Of a DNA stretch of 64,000 nt, positions 11,022 through 24,037 are shown piece by piece. The stretch's first letter is position 1. Each line of letters starts with the position of its first letter. This stretch comes from Archilochus colubris (taxonomy: Eukaryota; Chordata; Aves; Apodiformes; Trochilidae), in contig CM041083.1 in NCBI GenBank assembly GCA_023079485.1, forward strand, positions 106,469,054 through 106,533,053, read 5' to 3'. The position numbers and the translations under genes were made by a program. The notes under the pieces were generated by a model. It was not told where the DNA came from and did no database searches. It was given only the letters and a program-made list of their open reading frames with translations.

Positions 11022-13689
11022 TAAGACAAAACCACATTCAAATTCTCTCAAGGTTTTCTCCTGCCATTTTCCTTTCCTTGATAAACTGTTCCCTCTCCAG
11101 GCTAAGTACACATGCCAACTGGACTAGCAAATATTTGACCCCAAGTGCAACTTCAGCTCACAAAGATCATTAAACTAGTAATAAAATAGAACAGAATCCA
11201 CTTTTAAAGGCTTATCCAGTTCAGAAGGTTTTTTTTACTTTTGTTTTTCCCCACCATTTTATAATTTAAATAAAGACTGTAACAGAATTCTGAGGCATTC
11301 AGATTTTCTGGATGTGAAAGAGAACCTACTTGCATTTCATGTTAGCTGCTGTATTTTAAGGTCATCCCCCAATAGTATCCATAAATTAAAAAATAGTATT
11401 CATTAATGAATCAAAGACAGATAAGGTAGTGGTTTTTAACAAGGAAAGGTGTAATAGATTTTAGAAAGCTTAAAAATAAGAAAACCTCCTTTTAAGCTTG
11501 GAAGAGCTAATGGGATTTACTAGCCCATCAGTGCATAAAATGTATTTTTGTCAAGGAAATAAGAGGTGGAGTGTTTATGCCTTTGCATATCGCACAGTGA
11601 TTACCTCAGGAAACATTATCTCAGCTGGTTTGGACCATCCCATTTCCGACTGACGTTTCATCTTCAACCTCCCATCCTTTCCCCCACTGTTTTATGTGGA
11701 ATTACCAGCTCAGGTGCTTTCTTTGTTTAGTTCTTCCTAAGGCATCAGAGGTGGTTGAAGTAAATAATGTACTCCTATTGTCAAAGTACATGCACACCAG
11801 ACAAAATGTTCAAATCTTGGCTTTCTTCATAGAGGTTGCTCAGTGCCAGACTGCAAATACAAAGGCACTTCAAAAAGCAGTAATGACTGAAATTTCCCTC
11901 ATTTTGAAAGAGTCTCTGGTTATTAAAAGCATCTTTTCAACTTACCCCTTTATTTACTATTTGCCAGCTGTTTTTAAGGTACAGATATGTTAAAAAAGAA
12001 ACATACCTTGAATGCTGTGCTAGTGATTCAGCTATTGGAATGGCCTCTTGCAGCTGGATGTAAATTCAAGCAGGCCTGAGCCTGTATCAAAGTATGCTGG
12101 GGTAGAGTATGCCAGAATGCTGAAGGTAATATTCAGACAGTTTTGTTCTCCTATCTCACACTTTGTACCATATGGAGTTTGGCTGCTTCTATCCAAACAC
12201 TTTTGTCATCAGCTGGTTGCAGGTCACTGCTTCTCAGATGAGTTCCAATAAACCCTAGCCTGATTTTAAAACAAATTTTGGTTTCATATCAGTACTGGCA
12301 CTCCTTATGCCCCTTGTAATATGGCACAAACATTGACTACAAATCTAAACATCAATACAAGAAGTTTGCAGAACTGTTTTTTTTTTATTTTGGCTATTCA
12401 CTTCTAGAGGTGATTCACTTCTTCACTCTAGGATGAAGAAGGAGTAAAATAACCTGGATGTGCTATGGAATGTACTTAAACACGGCAAAAAATACTGTTT
12501 GTTTTTTTTTAATGCCTGCTGGAGTTGCTCAGATGCTTCTTGTTGCTTGGGCTGCATTCCCTAAAACATTGTGAAAATATATTACCTTCTGAAGATAATA
12601 GAATTTACTGCAGTGATAAGGTCATTATTTTCATGCTGAACTCATTATCATTCCCCTGAAATTTCTTGCTTCAAAGTGACATCTAGTGTGTTAAAATGTT
12701 TTGTGGTATGCTGTCTTTTTATTATGCTTTTGTGTCCAAAACAAACATTTGTAGGTTTTTATTTATATGTACTATACTATATCAGACTATCCACATTATG
12801 TAAGCAAGTATCCTCAAAGTTTTTATAAAGCTATCCAGACAGATCCTTAATCTTAACAAAATTAATAAGGAGCTCTCAGTATATCCAACAAAGCATATGA
12901 GTTGTGTAGCTGCAAAATAGCACCTACTCTGAATATGGTTAATTTAGTCTTATTCATCCTTGAATAATGGGAAATTACATAATCAAGTCTACTTCATAAA
13001 CCTTAACAGAAGCCAAATACATCAGCAGCCTTTTCACTAAAACTGCAGGCTGTCAGATGACATCAGACTGAGTTGGTAGGGTCTTCAGGTTGCCAAAAGA
13101 CTTCTTTAGAGAGGATGGCTATGGCCTTAAAGCTATTTTTGTATCTATGTGAGCACCTCCTTTCCTCCTAAGCTTGGCTAGAACTCTGTGAAGCATAAGT
13201 TTGAGTCTGCTCAGATGTAATTGCAGATGAAAGATCTTTAATAATTCATTTTCCCAGTCAGGCCTGCAGGGCAACCATAAACTAAAAATGTTAACCACCT
13301 GGGGATTCAACTCTAGGTCTGAGATCAGGGGAAAGAAAACCTGTACCTATTCCAAGCTGCATCTCCCAAGTCTCTGGCACATGCACACACTTCAGATATT
13401 GAAAAACCATCTTGCTTTAGTCACTGTGTCCTACTGTAATTGTATTACTATAATTGTAATAGGTATGAAAACCAACATTACTTCTTCAAAAGATGGAGCA
13501 TTGGAGGTATGTGCATTAAACTGAACATACCATGCCGAAGGTCTAAAAATGGATCAAACATAAAACATGGGGATTTAGATTTAGTCCTTTTTATATAGGC
13601 ACAAAGACACTGTTTTAAGGGACTGAGCTTACCTGATTTCAGACTTAATTGACCTGGGTTTGAAACATTATCAGAGAACCCTTGTGGGG

Positions 13690-13705
13690 AAAAAAAAAAA
13701 AAAAA
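13690..13705. repeat. Poly(A) tract, 16 bp
   Basis: Uninterrupted A16 preceded by GTGGGG; no recognisable retrocopy beside it. Confidence 0.85.
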
Positions 13706-16700
13706 GTTGTTCACACAGTGCTGCACCCTTCCAAACAGAGTTCCCATAAAGCAAGAAAATTAATCTCAAAAGGGATAGAGAGGAAAGGTGGAAGGATTTT
13801 TTGTTTGGATCAGAGTGCACTTGCCCAGCTTTAAACAACTTAACTTTGATCTAACCTTCAAAAACACAGTGCTTTTGATTTTACAGTGTCTCTATTCCTC
13901 ATTTTTAATTCTAGTTTGCAGTCAGGGCATCCTGCCAACAAGAGGAGGAGAGCTCAGCACAGAGTATCAGTGTTTGGACTTGGAAACTCAGACCTTCATC
14001 TCTGACTTTGACCTACTGAAAAAAAGTCTACTGAATTTTGGGCTGATCATTTGTAACATAATCAGAAAAACAAACACTCTGGCAGATACCAGGAAGAGGA
14101 GACTCTCCAAGTATAAAGGAAATGGGATTAATACACAGGAATTTGATCACACGTAGATACTAGAAGTTAATGAGACAGAAAAAGTATTTCACAGAGATAT
14201 TTGTTGAGCCTTGTTGTGTGGAGGAAGAAGCTGCTGTGCTGATGCTGTAAAATATAAGCAGATTTGTGCTTCAAATAAATTTAAACTGCCTGAAATTTCA
14301 TCACAGTGCATTTGGAAACTCAGCTTCTGTGTTCAAAATGTATATTTAGAAACTGGGAAATCTTATACATTTCCTGGCAGCGACGTCATCCTTTCTCATG
14401 AATATTTTCCTCCAAATCTGGACATCATGACTGTAAAAGCTTATGTGACCCTTTAATACTAATACCAGGCAAGATGATCATGTCAGAGAATTTGTCAGCT
14501 CACTTGGTTTTGCTAGAGCTCTGGATTCTCAGCTCAGCTTCAGAGGCCCCAGCAAAAGAAAGAAGTAAAACCAAAAACCCCTAATCTATTTGGTTGTTGT
14601 TACAGAATACCAATTATCACCTCACAAGCTTTTAGTTAGTTGAAAACTAAAACCAAGTATTTTGTTCTTTTCTTCTTAAACCTGACCAATGTTTAAACTG
14701 ACCTTTCCTAGTTGGTGCCACTGGTGGCTTCAGCAGAATATATTGTAAGCCAATGAAAGAAAATGAAAGCTTAAAGCCTGCTTCAGACAGTTCTTGATGA
14801 AAAAGTTTATTCCTAGATGAAAATGGATATCTCTTCTCTTAAGTAATGAAAGCCAAATATGGTCAGGCAGCAAACAAGTATACTTTCAGATATTGCAAGG
14901 AGCCTTTGAGATTCACAGAGAGTTTTATTGGCTTCTGCAGCGTGACCCAAGCCATTTTCAGATGACTGCTACCTCTGCACCTTGCCAGCAGCCCCTCAGC
15001 ACTCCAACTTCTCCCTTTGAGATCCAGCTTTTACACAAATAACTTTTGAGACACTGTATGTGGCAGCAGGACAACAATCTGAAGCTTGGCTGACTGCTAT
15101 CAGTGCAGTAGCAACAGAATTTAAATAAGCAAATACATTTTATGGGGCATATAAAAATTGGATTATGAAATATAAACTAGTCCTTTATTTCATTAAAGGT
15201 ATTTCCCTTTGTGTATGCTTCACAGCAGAGAAGGAAAGAAACTTGTGCCATGTGTGTCTATAAAAACTGTATATAAATAAAATCGATCCCAGTTTAGGCT
15301 TAAGGTTTACATAACAGGCAAATTATCGCAGACAGACAACAGTTTATTCTTCGAACTCCTACCCTCCTCCTTCTTGGAGCACACAGAAAGGCATTTGCAC
15401 ATTATGTCATAATGAGTGTCTTGGATCACAATTTCCTTTCTAATTTTTACTTTACTATGTAAGAGAACAATTTAATAGTTAATTACACTAGTAATTATAT
15501 ACATACATTTTATATATACATCAGCAATCTAAATATGTGTCATCTTTGCAATTTAGTCAGACTGCAACAGGGAGTACCTCATCTGGAAAAAGATGGAACT
15601 TTGTGTGATGCAGCATCAGAAAAATATCATGACAAACTTCAATAATAATTTAATCAGCTGTTCTTTTACATGTATTACTGAGCAACTCATTTAACATTTA
15701 ATCTAGATGCAACCTTTAGTTTACTGGCATTCAGGAGACATGCTAGGACAAATCAAATTGTCTGCAATCTGCAGAAGGTTACTGTAGATGAAAGTGAATT
15801 GCACCAAAGTAAACACTCTGACAAACTTCACTGCCATGGAACATGCTGAAACAAGTAATGGCAAGTCCCACAATAACTCTTCCATTTTTATTTCTGTTTA
15901 TCCTAGTGTTTTAGAGAGAAATTAAAACACTTTTTTTTCTCAATGTTACTGTTCACTATTCATTCGTAGAATGAAAAGGTTTCTAAGTATTTATTGCAGG
16001 TCAGAACAAATTGGTAGTGGTGTATTCAACCAAGATGCAGCTACTGAGTTTCTCTTTAAAACATTCTCATTTCCTAAGCCAAGCACGCTGGCTCAGCACC
16101 GTCATTACAAATTTCAAGTTCCAAAATTAATAAGTGGTAAAGGTGAAAATGGATGGAAGCACACCACACTCATAATTCTTTACTCATTGTGAGAAATCTT
16201 ACACTGGATGAGAAAACCAACAAGGACTGTATACATAGAGCTGAACTGACTCCTTCCATAAAATTCACAGAAAGGGCAATTTTCATTAGGTCCACAGCAT
16301 GCACAGCTCCCTCTCCATAAGCAATGGTGGTCCTTCTGCACTAGGATGGAGAGCTGGTGACCTCAGGTGATGAGGGACCACTCCCAGGTCCCTGCAGGGG
16401 GAGCATGGTAGAGGCACCCTGCAAGTGCAAGCAGCTTGTAAGACAACACCAGTTACCTTGTTGAAGTGCCTGGCAGACACCAAAGCTGCTAATTCACAGT
16501 AACAGTAAAGCTTCTCTCAAACTTTTTCTTCCTGGAATTGAAATATTTCAGTACTTTTTCACTTAAGACACCAGTCCTTTAGCAGTAGAAGAGAAGCATT
16601 CAAGCAAATGGAAAAATTACATTTTATTTGTTATAAATAACAACGTAATTCTGGGAAAAATTTGTAGCTGTGAAGGAGGCCCTTCCTAATCCAGAAATGA

Positions 16701-17707
16701 AATTTCCTAATCTAAACTCCTTTCTACTTCCAACATAAACAGGGAAATCTATTAATTTCATGCTTTCCTTACTTGCTGCTTGGCTGCATTCTTTTGGTTT
16801 TATCAAGAGTGCTAATTCCCCCTCACACCCCCCTCTCTCCAGCCAGAGAGTTTCCACATTACTCCTGTAGGTTTTGACTTCTATTTGGCACAGAACTAGC
16901 ATCAGTTTACCCAGATTAAAATAATATTTTACTGGAGTGCAATAATTGCAGTCAAAAATGTTTTGTTAGTATTTCATGGAGTAAAGTACTAATTTTTCCC
17001 CCTTATACTTGAAGAGAATTTCAGAGTAAGCTACCCCTTTTGTGTTGCTCAGGAGATCTGAGCTCTGCTTTAAAAATCCCTCAGTATTCGAAAGCTTCAA
17101 GACTCCAAGTTATACCTGTACAGTCAAAGCTGGAGCTTAGTACAGAGCAGGGAACAGGAGGCAGTCCACAAAGGAACCTTTGTATGGGAAGCAGCAGTAT
17201 ACAATTATGCATTTATGGAGGACTGGCTGTTCTCTCAATTTTTTTAATCAAACTCAGTCTCAAAGAACTACAGTCCAATATCCAAGCTGCACCTTCTCCT
17301 TTCAAGTGCATCCTTCACTAGATTCTCAACATAATACATCCTTCTTTATAGACACTCTATGCTTTGTTTTATTAATAAGATCACTTTCTCTTCCCCCTCA
17401 CCAGCTCCAATGCCTTGAATTGGGCAGCTTTATTAAGCTACCACACTGGTTTTCATTACCATGTATATAAGATTTTTTCTTAGAACTCTCACAGCACAAG
17501 AACTAATGACTAAATAAAGCTACATTTTTAAAATAGATTTTTTGTGGTTAGCCAAATGATTAGCTTTTCTTTTTTCTTGGATGCACCTTGGGAGGTAAAA
17601 CAAAAAAGAAATATCAAAAGGGAGGTATAACTGGTTTTTTTGTTTTTCTCTATGCATTTTTTTCATAAAGCAAATGTGGGAGAAAAAAAGTGACAAGAAA
17701 GATCAGC

Positions 17708-17732
17708 CTTCCACACTTGCTAAGTGTGGAAG
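17708..17732. repeat. Perfect 11-bp hairpin with 3-nt loop
   Basis: CTTCCACACTT (17708-17718), loop GCT, then AAGTGTGGAAG (17722-17732). Unlike most hairpins here it is not simple AT repeat. It resembles a bacterial terminator stem in shape, but no T-run or gene context supports that in this genome. Confidence 0.8.
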
Positions 17733-18287
17733 ATATCTCCATTACCACAGTTTTTTTGGTTGCTATGTTTGAAACTGATTTTCTTTCTCTTCATAGATAT
17801 TTTTTAAATCAAGGGAAAATTTTCTATTACTGCCTAATTATGTAACCTAGCTACTAGCTGTATTGATGTGAAATCACCAGTTCCTCAAGAAAAAACAATA
17901 CATTCTCAGTTAATTACGTTCCTCTTATTCTACCTATAGACAAGAGCAGAGAAAGCAAAAGTTCAGTGATTATTTTAGAAGTTCCAATAGACAGACACTC
18001 TGTCGAACACCATATGATGCCACCATGATTATAGCAGACCATAAGCACAGGCTTGTTGACCATTACCACCCAGGTCAAAAAATTTAAACAAAAACTCTCC
18101 ACTTTTATTGTTTCTTCAACTTTACTTTAAATTAGGTTAAGCGTACCTTTAGTTTCAGCAGCAAGAAGCCTTAAGATATAAGAAAACTTGGAATTATCTT
18201 AAGGAGATATGCAATTACAGAGACAAGTAATTTCTTAATACTAACGATTTTAATAAATAGACTTCATAAAGCTGGAAATGGAAATAT

Positions 18288-19620
18288 CATAGAGTCATAG
18301 AATCATAGAATTGGCTGGGTTGGAAGGGACCTCAGAGATCATCGAGTCCAACCCTTGAACCACCGTTGCGGTTGCTAGACTATGGCACTGAGTGCCACAT
18401 CCAGTCTCTTTTTAAATATCTCCAGGGACGGGGAATCCACTACTTCCCTGGGCAGCCCATTCCAATGCCTGATCACCCTCTCTGTAAAAAAATTCTTTCT
18501 TTCCAACCTAAACCTCCCCTGGCACAACTTAGAACCATGCCCTCTTGTCTTGTTGAAAGTCGTCTGGGAGAAGAGCCCAACCCCCCCCTGGCTACCCCCT
18601 CCTTTCAGGGAGTTCTAGAGAGCAATGAGGTCTCCCCTGAGCCTCCTCTTCTTTAGGTTGAACAGCCCCAGCTCCTTCAGCCTCTCCTCATAGGGTCTGT
18701 GCTCGAGTCCCTTCACCAGCCTGGTTGCCCTCCTTTGGACCTGCTCCAGGACCTCAATATCCTTCCTGAACTGGGGGGCCCAGAACTGGACACAGTACTC
18801 AAGGTGTGGCCTCTCCAGGGCTGAGTACAGGGGAAGAATCACTTCCTTGGACCTGCTGGCGACGCTGTTCCTGATACATGCCAGGATGCCATTGGCCTTC
18901 TTGGCCACCTGGGCACACTGCTGGCTCATGTTCAGCTTCCTGTCGATCCAGACTCCCAGGTCCCTTTCTGCCTGGCTGCTCTCCAGCCACTCTGTCCCCA
19001 TCCTGTAGCAGTGCATGGGGTTGTTGTGGCCAAAGTGTAGTACCCGGCACTTGGCCGTGTTAAACCTCATCCCATTGGAATCAGCCCAACTCTCCAGTCT
19101 GTCCAGGTCCCTCTGCAGAGCCCTCCTGCCTTCCAGCTGATCCACACTTCCCCCAGCTTAGTGTCGTCTGCAAATTTGCTGCTGATGGACTCAATCCCCT
19201 CATCTAAATCATCAATGAAGATATTGATCAGAACTGGGCCCAACACTGATCCCTGGGGGACACCACTAGTGACCATCTGCCAACTGGATGCAGCCCCGTT
19301 CACCACCACTCTCTGGGCCCAGCCCTCCAGCCAGTTCTTAACCCAGCACAGGGTGCTCCTGTCGAAGCTGTGGGCTGCCAGCTTTTTCAGGAGGATGCTG
19401 TGGGAGACGGTGTCAAAGGCTTTGCTGAAGTCCAGGTAGACCACATCCACAGCCTTCCCCTCATCCACCAGTCGGGTCACCTGATCATAAAAGGAGATCA
19501 GGTTGGTCAGGCAGGACCTGCCCTTCCTAAACCCGTGCTGGCTGGGCCTGATCCCTTGCCCATCCTGCAGGTGCTGTGTGATTGCACTGAGGATGATCTG
19601 TTCCATGACCCTGCCAGGCA
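18288..19620 (-). mobile_element. CR1 LINE, 1.33-kb 5'-truncated copy (minus strand), best preserved in the window
   Basis: The 3' end is at the left: tandem ATAGAGTCATAGAATCATAG (reverse complement of the CR1 octamer tail) from about 18290, then the 3' untranslated region with GGAAGGGACCTCAGAGATCA. The right part codes for the C-terminal two thirds of the reverse transcriptase. Coding similarity stops at about 19620, where the endonuclease and N-terminal RT regions should continue, so the copy is 5'-truncated. I see no convincing target-site duplication, which is normal for CR1. Two long frames (19067-19621 and 18615-19145) cover the coding part, offset by one frameshift. The good preservation suggests a relatively young insertion. 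Confidence 0.95.
18615..19145 (-). pseudogene. CR1 reverse transcriptase remnant, C-terminal part (176 codons)
   Basis: This frame continues the CR1 ORF2 protein downstream of the polymerase core. It carries the conserved segments [18 protein letters not shown] (residues about 12-29), [17 protein letters not shown] (61-77), [20 protein letters not shown] (114-133) and a C-terminal KKRRLRGDL (165-173), all typical of the thumb and tail of CR1 reverse transcriptase. The M at position 1 is not a natural start: the frame is joined to the upstream RT frame through an overlap at 19067-19145, and a single-base length change near 19150 separates them. In an intact element the protein copies the element's RNA at the target site. 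Here it is a broken fragment without its own promoter and unlikely to be functional. Confidence 0.92.
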
Positions 19621-19621
19621 C
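19067..19621 (-). pseudogene. CR1 reverse transcriptase remnant, polymerase core (184 codons)
   Basis: The frame holds the catalytic core of a CR1 non-LTR retrotransposon reverse transcriptase. It shows [17 protein letters not shown] (residues about 30-46), the motif-A aspartate in LDFSKAFD (63-70), motif [11 protein letters not shown] (120-129) and the metal-binding FADD box (150-153). All three catalytic aspartates thus appear intact. About six residues after FADD, the expected sequence leaves this frame and continues in the one at 18615-19145, so one frameshift breaks the protein. The N-terminal RT and the whole endonuclease are missing because of 5' truncation at about 19620. The first Met lies inside the natural protein (in the PGRVMEQI segment) and is not a true start. 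Confidence 0.94.
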
Positions 19622-22026
19622 AAGAATTCAGAAGAGTTCATCTGCAGTACAACTAGCACAGGTCAGGCTCTCTGCCTGGTAAACAGATTGTGCCTGGGAA
19701 TTGATATTGCTCAAGTAAAAAGGCTTTGTTTGAAAATCTTCCCTTGGCAACCCCCTCCTCCAAGAACAGGGACCTTCCAGCAGGAGAAAGAGGCTGTTAT
19801 TGCCCTTTTCATTTAAGCATATGCTTAATTTCATCATAGTCAGCAAAATACTCAGGCACACGCTGTGCTTTTGGTTTTTTGTTTTTTTTTTCAAGTGGCC
19901 TCTTCTACCTTAAGTTTCAGTTTACTTAGTTTACTTTTCAGAAATGAGGGAGATTTACAAATATTTTATCCCTTAGAGTTCAGTTATAACAGAAGACAGG
20001 TTTTTACTTGCATGAATCTGTCCTGAAAGTGAAAAAACCCCAACTAACCAAAGAATACACACTCACTATCCTTCCAGAGGAGCAATATTGTAGAAGATAA
20101 TAGCTTTTTTGAGACCAGTTGGCACAGCTGGAGGAAAAAAAAAGAACAAGATTTTAGCATGCAAGACCTTTTTCAATTCCAAAACAGTAGCAGGAGCCTT
20201 GCACAGTAAAAGGACTTGCTCAGTTGAGTTTCAACAAGTCAAGCATTTAGATTGTTTGAAAGACCACATAATACCTCAGGAGTCCAAGGATCTCCTGTGG
20301 GTTCAGGGTTTTTTGTGCCTGCAGGTGCAGCTCTGCTCTCACATTCTGCAGTGGGCAGCAAGGTGCCAGGAAGGTTGGCAGGAAAACATCAGACTGTACT
20401 GAGGCTTTGTGACAAGGGTTCTTTTCCCCTCTCCTACTTGGAAAGACAAGGTCTTATGCCTTACCTTGAACGCTTCCTAATAATTTTACAAAGCTCTATG
20501 TGGGGCCAGTCTGTATGCACAAAATAGCCCATTCCTCCTTGCCCTCCATGAAAAAACAAGTCTCTAGGAGGATCTCTACTAGCACCAGGCCAAGGTGGCT
20601 TCCCTGAGAGAGGCCAGCCAGCCACATGCAACAAAAGCTTGCGGAAGCTGTTGCTAATTTCATATCTTAATCTGTAACCCTTATCTGATTCAGCTAAAGT
20701 AAATAAAGGTGCAAACAGACAGTAGGAAATAGCTTTGTTTTCATTGGAGCAGGAATAAGCCAGAGTATGTTTGTTCCTGAATAAAGCAAACATAGCTATT
20801 GATTGAGCCCAGCTCACCCGGATGATTTAAATTAGGCACCAGGCATTCAGGCCTGGCTGTTCATACCCCAGTTACAGAAACAAAGGCAGAAACTATCCCC
20901 AGAGCTTGTATGCAATGCTGCTTATATTACTTGCAAGTACCCATTCATGGCAGCTTTTCTACTTGTAAGAAGAGAACTCTGAAACAGCTCAAAGATATTA
21001 TTTTAAAGACACAAACAGAAGTAGTTAATCCCTTCTGTTTACAGGAGGAAAAACAGGGACAATAAGCCAGAAGATCAGCATAGGGGACAGAGAGAAGAGG
21101 CTGGGAAAAGAAGACAAGAGCAGGAAACTGAACAAGTGGTTGTTTGGAAGCAGAAGAATTTCTATCACTAAAGCACATTTTCTTCAGGGCTTAAAAAAGA
21201 GACAGGACTCCTGAAGCTCAGCATGCCTTTACTATCAGCATCCATTTAAGAAACTCAGCGAGAAAAGGCACATTTCCCTTTAAGGTCTGTGCTCACATCT
21301 GTGCTGAACAGTAAAGACAAAAACCAGAGTTTCCTACTCTAGAGCTGCAGCTGCTAAATAATCAGAAAACCCCTATTGGCATACATTATCTAATCAAAAG
21401 CTATAGTATTTAACATATTTTTTTATATTTCTTCTAACTGTAACAGAATTTATTTAAATAGATTGTTTTTTTGAACCTGGGCTAGATATATAACCAAATG
21501 CACTGTAAAATTCCGCAAATTCTATTTGCATATTCTTAGAGTTACTTCATGATCTGCTGTTAAAAATACCTTTAGTTTGTAAAAGGCTCCAGGACCTAAG
21601 TCTCTAAGACCACTATTTATAAGAAAGCCTTAAAATTTTAAGAGTAACATTTACATTTTCAAATGTATAATCTACCTTTTTTTCATATTTGTTTTCGCAT
21701 TCATAGATTGTAAATAAAATGAACAGTTGCTTCTTTGACTTGTGTCTGCCAAAGTTATGGTGGGTGGGGTTGACACAAAGAGATTGTGTGCATTCTCTGT
21801 TCTCAGAACAGAGAGATCCTTTCAGGGACATAGGAGCTGTTTTCATTCTAGAAATGATCGACTTATCCACTTCATGTTGCATGTATCAACTGGAAGCAAT
21901 TACCTTTTGAAAGAGGAAGGTTTCAATTTTAGCATGAGTGAGCACCATCTGTAATTTAGTGCCTTCAGGGTGCCTTACTTAAAAAGTTCAATAGTGAAAG
22001 CCAGGAAAAGGGAAGAGAATGGGAAA

Positions 22027-22055
22027 TAAAAAAAAAAACAAAAAACAAAAAAACC
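22027..22055. repeat. A-rich low-complexity block
   Basis: Runs of A interrupted by single C, followed by CCCACCACC. Confidence 0.8.
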
Positions 22056-22266
22056 CACCACCTACTTCAAATGTTTTAAGCAAAAATGAGTTTTTTAGTC
22101 TTTTGTTTGCACACAGATGATTATGCTCGTGGGACACTTGTAAGTAGAGCTGTCTTTTTTTTACCATTTTTTGAGTTTGTTTGAAGTGTCAGTGCTACAC
22201 AATTGTGAGGATGTGGTCCAGATGTTGTCATTTTGAAGTTCAGGACAGACATTGGATTATGCTCAA

Positions 22267-22284
22267 CACTGTTTATAAACAGTG
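22267..22284. repeat. Perfect 18-bp palindrome
   Basis: CACTGTTTATAAACAGTG reads the same on both strands with no spacer. The core GTTTATAAAC resembles paired forkhead-like half-sites, but this is only a resemblance. Confidence 0.8.
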
Positions 22285-24006
22285 CAAACATGGACTCATC
22301 TCACAGCCTGGCTTGCTTTTCATTTTAGAAATACTTAAAAATATAATAGGTTTTGGTTAATTCAAAAGAGAGCTCTAGAAACTGTATTTTTAAAAATTTA
22401 ATTTAATTAGGGAAAAAAGCCACAAGCATTCACACGGAAACATTACATCCACACACAAAAAGTTTTGGTTTTTGTTCTTCATGCAAAGCATTTCTGCAAC
22501 AGGCAATTTGCAAAACGTCATTCCCGTTAGAGGAAATATCTCAAAATAGGTTTTTATCTAAATCTTTTCCTAACTAAAGCGTATAAACATTCTGTTGGTC
22601 TGAAAAGAAAGTCTGAAGATATTAGGAAACAGATCTTCTGATGTGGTTTTCAATCCTACAATTTAGGACAGGATCTGAACTACTATTTTCATACATGCAA
22701 CATGTTTTTAAATATTTTAACACTTCTAATCACTCCCAAAGCCACCATAGTTTGAAGAATTTTTTTTTAAATAGATGTGAGAAAAAATAACTCAGTGGTG
22801 TTCAGGCAGTTAAAAGGGATTTTGTTCTTATTTTATGGCTTAATCTTGTTCAATTATTTGATATTTACATATGTTTAACAATTATTAATCTTATTCAGCC
22901 ACCAGTGCTATTTCTCCCAATCAATAGTCTATTGTTTACTTTTTCTAAGAAATATTTAAGTTTCATCTCTGGATGTCTTGCAAACCATCTTAATGTCTCC
23001 TTTCTCCAAATACAATGTGTATCTTAGCTAAGAAACTATATAAAGTTGGTTAACATCAAGGTTTTGATGCTACATGCAAGCATTCTTTACCTGATCATGC
23101 ATAAAATTCAACTGTTTCTTTTTTTGCTATTTTGTGGTGGATTTCTTGATGAATCAACCATAATGCGTCACTTTCCAAGTTTGGGTTTTTTTGTTTGTTT
23201 CAAGCAACAAGAGGGGCATTGGCCTTTGCTGATTTGAGGGTGGGGGAGGTGGATAAACAAGAGGCAAACACAGAAGTGATAAGACACAAGGGCTACATGG
23301 CCGCTGACTCACAACCACACCGTGTAACACTGATTTGGTCACACCAGATACAAATGGCAATAAAGGAGAGGACTCTGTCTAGCAGACCTGTACATGATCA
23401 CATATACATTAGCTTAAAAACAACTCCTTTCTTTGCTAGGAGGGGAGGACCTTGATCCACCGTTAGGTAGGCAAAGAGAACTTGTAACTTGAGAAATAAA
23501 ACAAGGACACAAAAGGTAAAGAACTAGACTCTCAGAGAAGGATGAAAACATGACAGGCAAGATTTCTCTGTTCCTTTTGTTTGCACACCATGAAGTGGCC
23601 TGATGTATTCAATTTTCCATCAGTTTTTCCTGCTTTTTTGTTTTCCTCTTATTATTATCCATAATAAATGGTGTTCATCTCATAACAACAGTGACTCATA
23701 AGGACAGAGCTCATACATACACACCAAGACATGATTAGGTCTTTTGCTGAGGCTTTATGGACACTGATGTTCACGCTAACTCTAAACTTGAGGCCTCTTT
23801 CAAAGCAGCAGCAAATGTGGCAGAATAGGCTCGGAATTCAGTGCACTATTCAGTCAGGTTCACGCATTGCTTTGGCAAGAGAATTGTGCTTCAGTCATCT
23901 CTCCTTGTTATCCAGAGTGATAACAATGCACAAGAGAATGTGAATTCTCTTGCACTGCTTACAACATAAGCATCACAGAAGAAGGTCCCAGCACAAGCCT
24001 CATGAC

Positions 24007-24037
24007 TTGCAAATGTCTTGCAAATGAGTCTGCAAAT
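24007..24037 (+). promoter_or_regulatory. Three phased TTGCAAAT/CTGCAAAT motifs (candidate octamer or C/EBP-type cluster)
   Basis: TTGCAAAT at 24007-24014, TTGCAAAT at 24018-24025 and CTGCAAAT at 24030-24037, spaced 11 and 12 bp apart, about one helical turn. The core overlaps POU octamer (ATGCAAAT) and C/EBP half-site consensus. It could equally be a small local duplication. No gene is near enough to test the idea from the sequence. Confidence 0.35.

Larger units (their letters stand above)
8976..18287. other. Long AT-rich stretch without a recognised gene or transposable element
   Basis: Nearly 9.3 kb in which I see no CR1, LTR or known gene. It contains A-rich blocks at 9121-9163 and 9245-9272, short AAGAAACT repeats near 9838-9870, a perfect palindrome at 10500-10527, a TTTG run at 10994-11021, A16 at 13690-13705 and a perfect hairpin at 17708-17732. 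The longest open frame (122 codons, plus, 13788-14156) has no recognisable domain. Confidence 0.55.

Noticed and set aside
18799..19050. Overlapping minus-strand frame inside the CR1 copy, and plus-strand frames at 18366-18656 and 19161-19439
   Set aside because: They are alternative-frame or antisense shadows of the CR1 reverse transcriptase sequence.
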